This document shows, piece after piece, positions 14,851 to 22,595 of a stretch of DNA of 64,000 nt. Origin of the DNA: an uncultured Oscillospiraceae bacterium (GTDB lineage Bacteria > Bacillota > Clostridia > Oscillospirales > Oscillospiraceae); contig CANRMY010000006.1 in assembly GCA_947631845.1 (NCBI GenBank), positions 1-64,000 of the forward strand. Reading direction: 5' to 3'. The notes under the pieces were generated by a model. It searched no databases, was not told the DNA's origin, and saw only the letters and a list, made by a program, of their open reading frames with translations. Positions within the stretch are counted from its first letter, which is position 1; each line of letters begins with the position of its first letter. Both the position numbers and the translations under genes were made by a program.

Positions 14851-16695
14851 ATGTCCAAACGAAACACAACGCCGGCGCTTTTTCGCCGGGCGCTCCTGGC
14901 CTGGCTGACGTCCGCGCTGGCGGAGCTGTTGCTTCTCCCAAAGGAAATGCGGGGTCTGGAGGGGCTGGAGGGCCTGGCCGGGATGTCCCTTGTCCGGGTG
15001 CTCCTTCTCGCCGGCGGGCTGTTCGCCCTTCTGACCGTCCTGGCGCTTTTTGTCGATACCGCCAGGGTGGAGCGGTGGGGGATCCCGGCGGTGTTCGCCG
15101 CCCTGGCCGCGTTTGCGCTGATTTCCTCCTTCACCTGGCCCTTCCTGGCCGCCTGCGGGCTGATCATGGTCCTGGCGCTGGCTTACGCCGCTATGGGCTG
15201 GGAGGCCCGCTCCAAACCCATCCCGGAGCCGAGGCCGGCCCACAAAGCCTGGGGGTGGGTCACGGCGGGGCTGACCGCCGCTTTTTTCCTGTTCGTCTCC
15301 GCCTGGACGGTGGGGCGGTACGAGAGCTTCGGCTCGCCCACCTACGATTTTGGCATCTTCTCCCAGATGTTTTACAGTATGAAAACCACCGGCCTGCCCC
15401 TGACCACCCTGGAGCGGGACGGGACGCTGTCCCATTTCGCCGTCCATGTGTCGCCGGTATACTATCTGATGCTCCCATTTTACATGCTCTTTCCCGCGCC
15501 CGCCGCGCTCCAGATCCTCCAGGCGGCGGTGATCGCTTCGGCGGCGCTCCCCCTGTGGCTCCTGGGCCGCCATCACGGCCTGTCCGGCGTCCAGAGGACG
15601 CTCCTCTGCGCCGTCCTTCTGCTTTATCCGGCGTTTTCCGGCGGCACGGGGTACGATCTCCACGAAAACTGCTTCCTCACGCCGCTGATCCTCTGGCTGT
15701 TCTACGGCGTCGACAGAAAAAATACCGCCCTCACCGCCGTGGCCGCCCTGCTCACCCTGTCGGTGAAGGAGGACGCGGCGGTCTATGTGGCGGTGATCGG
15801 CGTATGGCTCACTGTCAAGGCGGTTTTGCGGCCACGGGAAAAAGATTTGCGGGGCCTTGTCACGGGGGTAGCCCTGCTGGCCGCCGCCCTGGGGTGGTTC
15901 GGGCTGGTCACCGGGTACTTGGCGAACAGCGGCGACGGCGTGATGACGAACCGGTACGACAATTTCCTGTACGACGGCTCGGATTCGCTGGTCACGGTGG
16001 TTAAGGCGGTGCTCCTGTGCCCGCTGAAGGCGGTCTATGAGTGCGTGGACGCGGAGAAGCTTCAATATATCGCCATGACGCTGCTTCCGGTGCTGGGGCT
16101 CCCGCTGTTGACCCGGCGGTTTGAGCGGTACATCCTGCTGATCCCCTATATTCTGGTAAACCTCATGTCCGACTACCGGTACCAGCACGACGTGTTTTTC
16201 CAGTACAGCTTCGGCTCTACGGCGTTTTTGATGTATCTCACCGTGGTGAACGCGGCGGAGCTGGAGATCAATTGGCAGCGGCTCCTGTGCCTGACCAGCG
16301 CGGCCGCCGTCAGCGCCGTGTTCTTTGGAAGCGTCGTGGTCCCCGTGGCGGCATCGTACCCCGCCCGGGCGGTCCGGTATCACGCCTACTATCAGACCAT
16401 CCGCGACACCCTGGATCGGATCCCGGCGGACGCCTCCGTCTCCGCCACCACCTTCTACACCGCCTATCTTTCCCAACGGCCCATCCTCTACGACGTGCGC
16501 TACGGCTCCAAAGAGCATCTGCTGGAGACGGAGTATATCGTCCTGCGCACCACCGCCCCCCACGAATACCGAAAATTCGAGACCGGCGGAAAAGAAAACG
16601 GCCTTGAGAACCTGATCAAGCTTTTAAAGAGCCACAACTATGTAGAATTTGCCCAAATAGAAGGGGAGCTCCTAATCTATAGAAAGCTCGGATAG
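14851..16695 (+). CDS. DUF2079 polytopic membrane protein, GT-C-like
   Basis: The 614 residues contain about ten or more hydrophobic helices. DUF2079 signatures are GSPTYDFGIFSQMFYS, then SHFAVHVSPVYYLMLPFY and a loop with GYDLHENCFL. The early Asp in a TYDFGIF context sits where GT-C glycosyltransferases keep their catalytic Asp in the first outer loop, so a lipid-linked sugar transferase is plausible, though no activity is established for the family. The C-terminal 120 residues form a soluble outer domain. It follows the kinase gene with a 59-bp gap holding the hairpin at 14818-14843. Confidence 0.8.
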   Translation: MSKRNTTPALFRRALLAWLTSALAELLLLPKEMRGLEGLEGLAGMSLVRVLLLAGGLFALLTVLALFVDTARVERWGIPAVFAALAAFALISSFTWPFLAACGLIMVLALAYAAMGWEARSKPIPEPRPAHKAWGWVTAGLTAAFFLFVSAWTVGRYESFGSPTYDFGIFSQMFYSMKTTGLPLTTLERDGTLSHFAVHVSPVYYLMLPFYMLFPAPAALQILQAAVIASAALPLWLLGRHHGLSGVQRTLLCAVLLLYPAFSGGTGYDLHENCFLTPLILWLFYGVDRKNTALTAVAALLTLSVKEDAAVYVAVIGVWLTVKAVLRPREKDLRGLVTGVALLAAALGWFGLVTGYLANSGDGVMTNRYDNFLYDGSDSLVTVVKAVLLCPLKAVYECVDAEKLQYIAMTLLPVLGLPLLTRRFERYILLIPYILVNLMSDYRYQHDVFFQYSFGSTAFLMYLTVVNAAELEINWQRLLCLTSAAAVSAVFFGSVVVPVAASYPARAVRYHAYYQTIRDTLDRIPADASVSATTFYTAYLSQRPILYDVRYGSKEHLLETEYIVLRTTAPHEYRKFETGGKENGLENLIKLLKSHNYVEFAQIEGELLIYRKLG

Positions 16696-16737
16696 GGAAG
16701 TAACAGAAAGTCTTGGATAGACCGGAAGGAAGGGATG

Positions 16738-16840
16738 GGAAGGGGAACCATCAGGGTTCCCCTTCCGATTCAATCACCCCGCCGCCGGGCGGCGGTTGGA
16801 AGGGGAACCATCAGAGTTCCCCTTCCGATTCAATCACTCC
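16738..16840. repeat. Two 43-bp palindromic units 60 bp apart
   Basis: Copies at 16738-16780 and 16798-16840 differ at only two positions. Each contains GGAAGGGGAAC and its complement GTTCCCCTTCC around ATCAG, followed by GATTCAATCAC. A GCCGCCGGGCGGC hairpin lies between them. They sit between the convergent DUF2079 gene and ssrA and are unlike the other repeats in the window. Confidence 0.75.
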
Positions 16841-16844
16841 ACCA

Positions 16845-16880
16845 CAAAAAAACGGCCCCTGTAGGGCCGTTTTTTTTTTT
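16845..16880 (-). terminator. ssrA terminator
   Basis: The stem ACGGCCC/GGGCCGT (16852-16858 with 16863-16870) is flanked by A and T tracts. On the minus strand it lies directly after the CCA end of tmRNA and is followed by seven T. It should also stop plus-strand transcription. Confidence 0.85.
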
Positions 16881-17237
16881 TGGTGGAGGCGGCGGGAGTT
16901 GAACCCGCGTCCGAAAACACATCCCCCTGAACTTCTCCGGGCGCAGACGGTTATTGCGGGTCGCCCCGTTTCCCTCGCTTACAGGCAAGCCGTCACGCCT
17001 GCAAGTCCGGTAGCTTCATCATGCATGGCGCGCTCAAAGCTTTGCGCGCTCACGTTCTCAACTCATCGACGCCCCATCCCCGGCCGTTGACCTCCGGGGT
17101 GGAACGGTCACTGCTTAAGCAGCGACAGGAACAGCGTAATCGTTGTTCTTTAATTTATAAGTGCCCGTTTTTAGGATGTCAGGCCCATCCGCCCGCTATT
17201 CAAGCTTCCGCGTCCCCGTCGAAACCGGTACGCCCCC
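16881..17237 (-). ncRNA. ssrA: Transfer-messenger RNA (tmRNA)
   Basis: The 5' end GGGGGCG (17237 downward) pairs with CGCCTCC just before the encoded ACCA at 16881-16884, and GGTTCAACTCCCGCC provides the tRNA-like T arm. The message part reads out a tag ending NNDYAVPVAA followed by UAA, with the hydrophobic AA end expected of ClpXP degradation signals. The resume codon is uncertain; the open frame extends back through KLK. tmRNA with SmpB releases stalled ribosomes and tags the nascent chain. smpB lies 1.5 kb upstream on the same strand. No clear promoter is visible directly upstream. Confidence 0.95.
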
Positions 17238-17244
17238 GTCGTCG

Positions 17245-17379
17245 TCGCAAGAGCCGCTTTACCTCGCCCCGAGCCAGACGCCGCAGGCGTTTGGCTCAGG
17301 GCTCAGGCGCGGGCTCTGCTCCTCCTCTCCAAATCGGACCCGCTGGCGCTGGGCTCCGATTTGGTAGGGGAAAGAGGGA
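17245..17379. repeat. GC-rich repeat copy upstream of ssrA
   Basis: GAGCCGCTTT (17251-17260) and GGGCTCAGGCGC (17299-17310), followed by a CTCCTCTCC motif, recur in the same order at 43144-43195 upstream of rpe. Two internal hairpins are visible, GACGCCGCAGGCGTT-type and AAATCGGA/TCCGATTT at about 17325-17365. It fills the place where the ssrA promoter would be expected. Confidence 0.6.
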
Positions 17380-17410
17380 TTTTTCGCGGCGGCAAACCCG
17401 CCGCGAAAAA
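17380..17410. terminator. Bidirectional terminator-like hairpin
   Basis: TTTTTCGCGGCGG (17380-17392) pairs perfectly with CCGCCGCGAAAAA (17398-17410). The A and T arms make it look like a terminator in both directions, lying between the SDR gene and ssrA. Confidence 0.75.
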
Positions 17411-17443
17411 TGGATTTGAATTTGTTAAAATTAACTGTAAAGA

Positions 17444-18199
17444 TCAGGTCTTGGCAAGCTTGACCACGATGGTGCTGGGGAGGAGTTTGGCGAGGAAGCG
17501 GTAGAGCTTAAAGAAGACCCGGGGCGTGTAAAAGGCGCGGTCGGCCTTCACGGCGGCGTAGGATCCGGCGGCCACCTTTTTGGGGTCGCAGTAGGGGAGG
17601 GTCTTGAACATCTTGGAGTTGCCCGCGATGCCGCCGATCTCCAAAAACTCCGTGTCCATGGGGCCGGAGCAGACGGCGGTGACGGCGATCTTCCGCGCCC
17701 GCAGCTCCTCCCGCAGTCCCAGTGAGAAGCTGGAGACGTAGGCCTTGGTGGAGCTGTACACCGTCATCCTGGCGTTGGGGCAGAAGCTGGCGATGGAGCT
17801 GATGTTGACGATCTTCGCGCCCTCGCGCATGTAGGGGAGGACCGCCCTCGTCACCAGCGTCATGGCCCGGATGTTGAGATCGGTCATGCGGGCGAGGAGA
17901 TCGGGATCCGTCTCCGCCACATTGCCCAGATACCCGCACCCGGCGCAGTTGACAAGCACGGTCACATCGGGGGTTTCCTCGCTGAGCTTCCGGGCCAGCG
18001 CGCCCAGGTCGGCATCGCCGGTCAGATCCAGCGGCACGGACACCGCCGGCACGTCCAGCCCCAGGGCCAGCTCGTCTAAAAGCGGCTTGCGGCGGGCGAT
18101 GAGCCAGACCTGCTCCACGTCGGGAAAATTGGCCTTCAGCTGGAGGGCGAACTCCCGGCCCAGGCCGGAGGAGGCCCCGGTAATGATGGCTGTTTTCAT
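17444..18199 (-). CDS. Short-chain dehydrogenase/reductase
   Basis: The ATG at 18199 has AAGGTG 5 bp upstream; a GTG six bases earlier overlaps the cyclophilin stop. The 251 residues form a classical SDR: nucleotide-binding TGASSGLG near the N terminus, NCAG motif, catalytic Ser in VNISSIASF and YSSTK with the catalytic Tyr and Lys. The last 40 residues have a hydrophobic, basic stretch (FYTPRVFFKLYRFLAKLLP) typical of membrane-associated SDRs of the YqjQ kind. The substrate is unknown. It is the third gene of a smpB-ppi-SDR unit. Confidence 0.9.
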   Translation of the reverse strand: MKTAIITGASSGLGREFALQLKANFPDVEQVWLIARRKPLLDELALGLDVPAVSVPLDLTGDADLGALARKLSEETPDVTVLVNCAGCGYLGNVAETDPDLLARMTDLNIRAMTLVTRAVLPYMREGAKIVNISSIASFCPNARMTVYSSTKAYVSSFSLGLREELRARKIAVTAVCSGPMDTEFLEIGGIAGNSKMFKTLPYCDPKKVAAGSYAAVKADRAFYTPRVFFKLYRFLAKLLPSTIVVKLAKT

Positions 18200-18201
18200 G
18201 C

Positions 18202-18720
18202 TCACACCTTCTGGGGCTCGCCGTAATCCACGCCGAAAGTCTCCACGGTGACGGACTTCATCACCTGGGGCTTACGGGGCTTGTCGTTGTAGTCCACCCG
18301 GACGGACGCGATCTCGTCCACCACGTCCATGCCCTCCACCACCTTGCCGAAAGCGGCGTACTGGCCGTCTAAGTGGGGGGAGTCGGCGTGGACGATGAAG
18401 AACTGGCTGCCGGCGGAGTCGGGGACGCTGGTGCGGGCCATGCTGAGGACGCCGCGCTCATGCTTGAGGGGGTTGGCCACGCCGTTGGCGGAGAACTCGC
18501 CCTTGATGCAGTAGCCGGGGCCGCCGGTGCCGTTCCCCTTGGGGCAGCCGCCCTGGATCATGAAATCCTTTATGACGCGGTGGAAAATGAGGCCGTTGTA
18601 GAAGCCCTTGCAGGCCAGGCTGATGAAATTCGCCACGGATATGGGGGCGATGTCGGGGTAGAGCTCGGCCTTGATGACCTTGCCGTCCTCCATTTCAATG
18701 GTCGCGATGGGATTTGCCAT
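18202..18720 (-). CDS. Peptidyl-prolyl cis-trans isomerase, cyclophilin type
   Basis: The ATG at 18720 has AAGGAG 8 bp upstream and no signal peptide follows, so the 172-residue enzyme is cytoplasmic. Cyclophilin signatures are [19 protein letters not shown] with the catalytic Arg, SMARTS, GSQFFIV and [19 protein letters not shown]. It catalyses proline isomerisation during folding. It is 14 bp downstream of smpB and overlaps the start of the SDR gene, so the three are probably one transcript. Confidence 0.94.
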   Translation of the reverse strand: MANPIATIEMEDGKVIKAELYPDIAPISVANFISLACKGFYNGLIFHRVIKDFMIQGGCPKGNGTGGPGYCIKGEFSANGVANPLKHERGVLSMARTSVPDSAGSQFFIVHADSPHLDGQYAAFGKVVEGMDVVDEIASVRVDYNDKPRKPQVMKSVTVETFGVDYGEPQKV

Positions 18721-18734
18721 ACTGATTTCTCCTT

Positions 18735-19202
18735 TTATCTGAATTTTTCCTTCATGGTGCGGTCGATCTCCCGGTCGGCGTCCCGCCGGGCGGCGGCCTC
18801 CCGCTTGTCGTAGAGCTTCTTGCCGCGGGCAAGACCCAGCTCCACCTTGACCCGGGAGTCCTTGAGATACAGCGACAGGGGGATCAGCGTCAGGCCGTCC
18901 TGCTGGGTCCTGGCCTGGAGCTTGGCGATCTCCCGCCGGTGCATCAGGAGCCTTTTGGGCCGCAGGGGGTCGCGGTTGAAGATGTTGCCCTTCTCGTAGG
19001 GGGAGATGTGCAGTCCGTGGGCGAAAAGCTCCCCGTCCTTGACGGTGCAAAAGGAATCCTTCAGATTCACATTGCCCGCCCGGATGGACTTGACCTCCGT
19101 GCCGAACAGCTCGATCCCGGCCTCGAACCTGTCCTCGATGAAATAGTCGTGGTAGGCCTTCCTGTTCTGCGCCACGGGCTTGACGCCCTTCTGCCTCGAC
19201 AT
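18735..19202 (-). CDS. smpB: SsrA-binding protein SmpB
   Basis: The 155 residues match SmpB throughout: [21 protein letters not shown] at the N terminus, [18 protein letters not shown], the [10 protein letters not shown] loop and the basic C-terminal tail ([16 protein letters not shown]) that enters the empty mRNA channel. It delivers Ala-charged tmRNA to stalled ribosomes. A TATAAT box on the minus strand at 19234-19239 with a weak TTTTAT -35 drives the unit smpB-cyclophilin-SDR. Its RNA partner is encoded further along on the same strand. Confidence 0.96.
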   Translation of the reverse strand: MSRQKGVKPVAQNRKAYHDYFIEDRFEAGIELFGTEVKSIRAGNVNLKDSFCTVKDGELFAHGLHISPYEKGNIFNRDPLRPKRLLMHRREIAKLQARTQQDGLTLIPLSLYLKDSRVKVELGLARGKKLYDKREAAARRDADREIDRTMKEKFR

Positions 19203-19280
19203 GGAGTCACCCCCTTCTTTACACAGTGAAAAGATTATACCACATGGAAAGAAAAAATAAAAGGGGGAAAAGGGAAATTT

Positions 19281-19775
19281 TTATGAGCCGGCGGCGGGAA
19301 AAAAGTACCGCCCCAGGGTCTCGGCGGCGTCCCCGTCGGCGATGACGGCCGCGTGCTCCCGCAGATGGAGCAGGTACGCGGGCGGGCGCTTCACCGGCCG
19401 GCCGAACTCGCAAAGGGCCTGGATACGCGCCCCGTCGCCGGGCCAAACGGCCAGTATGTACACGCCGCGCAGATAATAGAGGGACGCGTCGCAGCCGCGC
19501 GGCAGGACCGCCAGGGCCGACAGCGCCGCCTCCAGATCCGTAAATTCGTAAAATTCCGGCTCGCCGGCGCTGCGCCGGACGAAGATGAGCAGCTCATGGC
19601 GGCCCGGAAAGAGCTCCAGGCTCACGGTGCCCGTGTCCGGGCAGTCCAGCACGTTCCGCACCAGCTCCTTAGCGGTGCTGACGGTGACGTCCCGGGGCTC
19701 GATGTGCCGCCTGTGCAGCTCCGGTTCGCCGATATAAACCGCAAAGGCCCTGCTGCCGATGGCCTGAATGTCCAT
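19281..19775 (-). CDS. MecA-like adaptor protein
   Basis: The 164-residue protein has the two-part layout of the MecA/YpbH family. An N-terminal module (about 1-55) includes STAKELVRNVL. A C-terminal module carries ELLIFVRR, then FYEFTDLEAALSALAVLP and SLYYLRGVYILAV, matching the ClpC-binding half of MecA where the chain reads like phe-asp-acidic helix then SxLYYYxxxYYL. MecA adaptors bring substrates to ClpCP. The length is shorter than Bacillus MecA (about 218). The family call rests on pattern only. Confidence 0.55.
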   Translation of the reverse strand: MDIQAIGSRAFAVYIGEPELHRRHIEPRDVTVSTAKELVRNVLDCPDTGTVSLELFPGRHELLIFVRRSAGEPEFYEFTDLEAALSALAVLPRGCDASLYYLRGVYILAVWPGDGARIQALCEFGRPVKRPPAYLLHLREHAAVIADGDAAETLGRYFFPAAGS

Positions 19776-19818
19776 AAGAAAACCCTCCTGACGTGTCCTA
19801 ACTTATACGGGTAGGACC

Positions 19819-19847
19819 ATTATACGTCAGAAGGGCGGATTTTTAAA
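19819..19847 (-). promoter_or_regulatory. Promoter of the MecA-like gene
   Basis: On the minus strand TTTAAA (19842-19847) and TATAAT (19819-19824) are 17 bp apart, 44 bp before the start codon. Confidence 0.6.
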
Positions 19848-19896
19848 GGACAAATGGTTGGCAGGGCTGGAAAGAAATATGACCGGCACGACGCGG

Positions 19897-19924
19897 CGTA
19901 GGACGGCATAACAGCCGCCCTACG
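19897..19924. repeat. Single palindromic repeat
   Basis: CGTAGGACGGC (19897-19907) pairs with GCCGCCCTACG (19914-19924) with one mismatch. The CCGCCCTAC edge resembles the family hairpins that end CGGCCCCTAC. Confidence 0.5.
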
Positions 19925-19929
19925 TGGAT

Positions 19930-20109
19930 TTACGCTTTTTTCCTCCGATTCCTTTGCAGGACGCTGGCCTTGAAGGCCTTGTACATGGCCGGAGACAGCT
20001 CCGGACAATCCTCGTCAAAAACGATAGGCTTTTTGGCCGCCTCGTCGATCTCCCTGATCTGCTCGGACGTAAGCGGCTGAGACTCATTGCAAGTATAAGT
20101 CCTGATCAT
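19930..20109 (-). CDS. Small antitoxin-like protein, orphan
   Basis: The 59-residue protein starts at 20109, 10 bp after AGGAG, and has a well-formed promoter at 20138-20165. The sequence has PLTSEQIREIDEAAKKPIVF, then the acidic DEDCPELS, AMYKAFKAS and a basic end RNRRKK. The pattern of helix, then a phrase like I-x-F-D-E-D-x-P-E-L, then a C-terminal helix resembles BrnA-type and similar type II antitoxins. No toxin gene lies next to it. I would call it hypothetical with an antitoxin-like look. Confidence 0.6.
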   Translation of the reverse strand: MIRTYTCNESQPLTSEQIREIDEAAKKPIVFDEDCPELSPAMYKAFKASVLQRNRRKKA

Positions 20110-20137
20110 AGTATGTCCGCTCCTCTCGTCTGTGTAT

Positions 20138-20165
20138 AGTATACCACATCTCGGGCGGTTTGCAA
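20138..20165 (-). promoter_or_regulatory. Promoter of the small antitoxin-like gene
   Basis: On the minus strand TTGCAA (20160-20165) and TATACT (20138-20143) are 16 bp apart, 29 bp before the start codon. Confidence 0.65.
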
Positions 20166-20315
20166 ACAGATTTTTATTTGCCCGTTTAAAAACGCCGGAT
20201 CCAAAACCGAATTTTTTGTAAATATCCAAATACCCACTTCCAATTTTGGCGAAGATGGGCTATAATGAGAATAACTTTGCGCGAGACCCAAAATGTTGTG
20301 TGGGAGGAACAAAGC

Positions 20316-21035
20316 ATGGACAACGGAAAGCCTGTCTACAAGCGGGTCCTTTTAAAGCTCTCCGGCGAGGCGCTGGCGGGGGAGCGGGGCTTCGGCCTGG
20401 ATTTCAAGGTCATTGAAAGCGTCTGCCGGGTGATCAAGGAGTGCGCCGACATGGGCGTGGAGATCGGCATCGTCATCGGCGGCGGCAACTTCTGGCGCGG
20501 CGTCAAGGACGGCGGGGGCCTTATGGAGCGCACCCGCGCCGACCATATGGGCATGATGGCCACCGTCATGAACTGCCTGGCCGTGGCGGATGTTCTGGAG
20601 CACATGGGCGCCCAGGTCCGGGTGCAGACCGCCGTGCAGATGAGCTCCATCGCCGAGCCCTATATCCGGCTCAAGGCCGACAGCCACCTGCGCAAGGGCC
20701 GCATCGTCATCTTCGGCTGCGGCACCGGCAGCCCCTATTTCTCCACCGACACCGCCGCCGTCCTGCGCGCCGCCGAGATCAACGCCGACGTGATTCTCCT
20801 GGCCAAGAACGTGGACGGCGTCTACTCCGCCGACCCCAAAAAGGATCCCGACGCGGTGAAATTCGACCACATCTCCTATGACGACGTGCTGGCCAAGCAC
20901 CTGGCCGTCATGGACTTCACCGCCACCAGCCTCTCCATGGACAACAGCATCCCCGTCCTGCTCTTCGCCCTGAAGGACCCCGAGAACATCAAGCGGGCCG
21001 TCCTGGGGGAGAAGATCGGCACCGTAGTGAAGTAA
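20316..21035 (+). CDS. pyrH: UMP kinase
   Basis: The ATG at 20316 follows GGGAGGAA; the longer frame from 20265 overlaps the TATAAT region. The 239 residues are a full-length bacterial UMP kinase of the amino acid kinase fold: [14 protein letters not shown], then [25 protein letters not shown], and the C-terminal [17 protein letters not shown] and [10 protein letters not shown]. It converts UMP to UDP with ATP and is usually GTP-activated and UTP-inhibited. It opens the pyrH-frr-uppS-cdsA-dxr-rseP run. rpsB and tsf, its usual upstream neighbours, are not here. Confidence 0.97.
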   Translation: MDNGKPVYKRVLLKLSGEALAGERGFGLDFKVIESVCRVIKECADMGVEIGIVIGGGNFWRGVKDGGGLMERTRADHMGMMATVMNCLAVADVLEHMGAQVRVQTAVQMSSIAEPYIRLKADSHLRKGRIVIFGCGTGSPYFSTDTAAVLRAAEINADVILLAKNVDGVYSADPKKDPDAVKFDHISYDDVLAKHLAVMDFTATSLSMDNSIPVLLFALKDPENIKRAVLGEKIGTVVK

Positions 21036-21063
21036 ATCTAATTCATTATAAGGAGGATAAACC

Positions 21064-21627
21064 ATGTATACCGACGACGCCGCTTTTAAGGAATATCTTG
21101 ACAAGATGAGCAAGACCATCGAGGCGCTGGAGAGCCAGTTCGCCACGGTCAGGGCCGGCCGCGCCAACGCCGCCGTGCTCAATCACCTGAGAGTCGACTA
21201 CTACGGCGTGCCCACCCCCATCAACCAGGTGGGTACCATCTCCTCCCCGGATCCCCGCACCCTGGTCATCCAGCCCTGGGACAAGTCCCTCTTAAAGCCC
21301 ATCGAGAAGGCCATCCTGGCCTCCGACGTGGGCATCAACCCCCAGAACGACGGCTCCGTGATCCGTCTGGCCTTCCCGCAGCTGACTGAGGAGCGCCGCG
21401 CGGACCTCATTAAGCAGGTGCGCAAATATGCCGAGACGGCCAAGACCGCCGTGCGCAACGTGCGCCGGGACGCCAACGAGAAGTTCAAGAAGATGCAGAA
21501 GGCCTCCGACGTCACCGAGGACGACCTGAAGATCATGGAGAAGGATCTGCAGACCATGACCGACGACTACATCAAGAAGGTGGACGACTGCACCGCCAAG
21601 AAGGAAAAGGAACTGACACAGATCTGA
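21064..21627 (+). CDS. frr: Ribosome recycling factor
   Basis: The 187 residues match RRF over the full length: FATVRAGRANAAVLNHLRVDYYG near the N terminus, LVIQPWDKSLLKPIEKAIL, GVNP-like GINPQNDGSVIRLAFPQLTEERR and a C-terminal three-helix bundle. With EF-G it splits post-termination ribosomes. AGGAGG precedes the ATG. It is 28 bp after pyrH, and its TGA shares one base with the uppS ATG, so they are co-translated. Confidence 0.97.
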   Translation: MYTDDAAFKEYLDKMSKTIEALESQFATVRAGRANAAVLNHLRVDYYGVPTPINQVGTISSPDPRTLVIQPWDKSLLKPIEKAILASDVGINPQNDGSVIRLAFPQLTEERRADLIKQVRKYAETAKTAVRNVRRDANEKFKKMQKASDVTEDDLKIMEKDLQTMTDDYIKKVDDCTAKKEKELTQI

Positions 21628-22370
21628 TGGCCATATTCGACAAACAGCAGACGGCGGGGCAGGGGACGGTCCTGCCCCGTCATATTGCCATCATCATGGA
21701 CGGCAACGGGCGCTGGGCGCAAAAGCGGGGCCTGCCCCGCACCGCGGGCCACGCCGCCGGGGCCGAGACCTTCCGGCGGATCGCCTCCTACTGCCGGGAT
21801 CTGGGCGTGGAATACCTGACCGTCTACGCCTTCTCCACGGAGAACTGGAAGCGCTCGGCGGAGGAGGTCTCCGCCATCATGGGCCTTTTGAAGAAGTACC
21901 TGGAGGAGGCCATCGAGAAGATGCGCCGGGAGAACGTGCGCATCCGGGTTTTGGGGGACCTTACCCCGCTCTCCCCGGAGCTGCGGGCGCTCATCGACCG
22001 GGTGGAGGCCATCGACGAGACCCTGGACACCCACACCCAGGCCAACCTGTGCGTCAATTACGGCGGCCGGGACGAGATCGTTCACGCCGTCCGGGCCTGG
22101 CAGGCCGACCCCCATCACGGGGAGCTGACCGAGGCGGAGCTTTCCCGCTATCTCTACACCGCCGGGATGCCGGACCCGGATCTGGTCATCCGGCCCAGCG
22201 GGGAACAGCGCATCTCCAACTTCCTCCTTTGGCAGTCGGCCTACGCGGAATTTTACTTCACCGACACCCTCTGGCCGGACTTCACCGAGAAGGACATGGA
22301 CGCCGCGATATTGGCCTACCAAAACCGCGACCGCCGCTATGGCGGCGTGAAACTGGCTCGAAAGCCCTGA
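21627..22370 (+). CDS. uppS: Undecaprenyl diphosphate synthase, altered C-terminus
   Basis: The 247-residue cis-prenyltransferase shows IIMDGNGRWAQKRGLPR with the catalytic Asp, GHAAGAETFRRI, VYAFSTENWKR and the substrate loop DLVIRPSGEQRISNFLLWQSAYAE. It makes C55 lipid carrier for the cell wall. The family normally ends NRDRRxGGVKK. Here that end is encoded twice: RRYGGVK runs on into LARKP, while the native ending RYGGVKK and stop reappear at 22561-22583 after a 225-bp insertion. The enzyme should still work because only the last residues change. Confidence 0.96.
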   Translation: MAIFDKQQTAGQGTVLPRHIAIIMDGNGRWAQKRGLPRTAGHAAGAETFRRIASYCRDLGVEYLTVYAFSTENWKRSAEEVSAIMGLLKKYLEEAIEKMRRENVRIRVLGDLTPLSPELRALIDRVEAIDETLDTHTQANLCVNYGGRDEIVHAVRAWQADPHHGELTEAELSRYLYTAGMPDPDLVIRPSGEQRISNFLLWQSAYAEFYFTDTLWPDFTEKDMDAAILAYQNRDRRYGGVKLARKP

Positions 22371-22577
22371 CGGGCTTTCGATGCCAAGGGGATACGTGCG
22401 GGATATTTTCTCTGAATTTTGCGAAATTCAGAGAAAATCCCCCTGCTGTCGCCCTGCGCGCGCCCCGCAGGGGCACACTTGGGCGACAAAAGGGATTTTT
22501 TCCGACGTACATGCCGCCGGAAAAAATATTAGATAATGAGTTTTTTGAGAAACCGCTGCCGCTATGGCGGCGTGAAA
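22353..22577. mobile_element. 225-bp insertion at the 3' end of uppS flanked by a 20-bp duplication
   Basis: The 20 bases at 22333-22352 recur exactly at 22558-22577. Between them lie a GAAAGCCCTGACGGGCTTTC hairpin (22360-22380), a perfect 15-bp hairpin ATTTTCTCTGAATTT at 22410-22443, a GC-rich hairpin region and an ATTTTTTCCG/CGGAAAAAAT terminator-like hairpin. The first 24 bp match 22 of 24 bases directly after the polC stop (32441-32464). It has no coding capacity. It behaves like a small non-autonomous repeat element, or a segmental duplication. Confidence 0.65.
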
Positions 22578-22595
22578 AAGTAAGGAGTGGACCCC

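Noticed and set aside
14686..16563. Minus-strand open frame of 625 codons opposite the DUF2079 gene
   Set aside because: Arg/Gln/Gly-rich shadow of a real membrane protein gene; no start signal and no recognisable domain.
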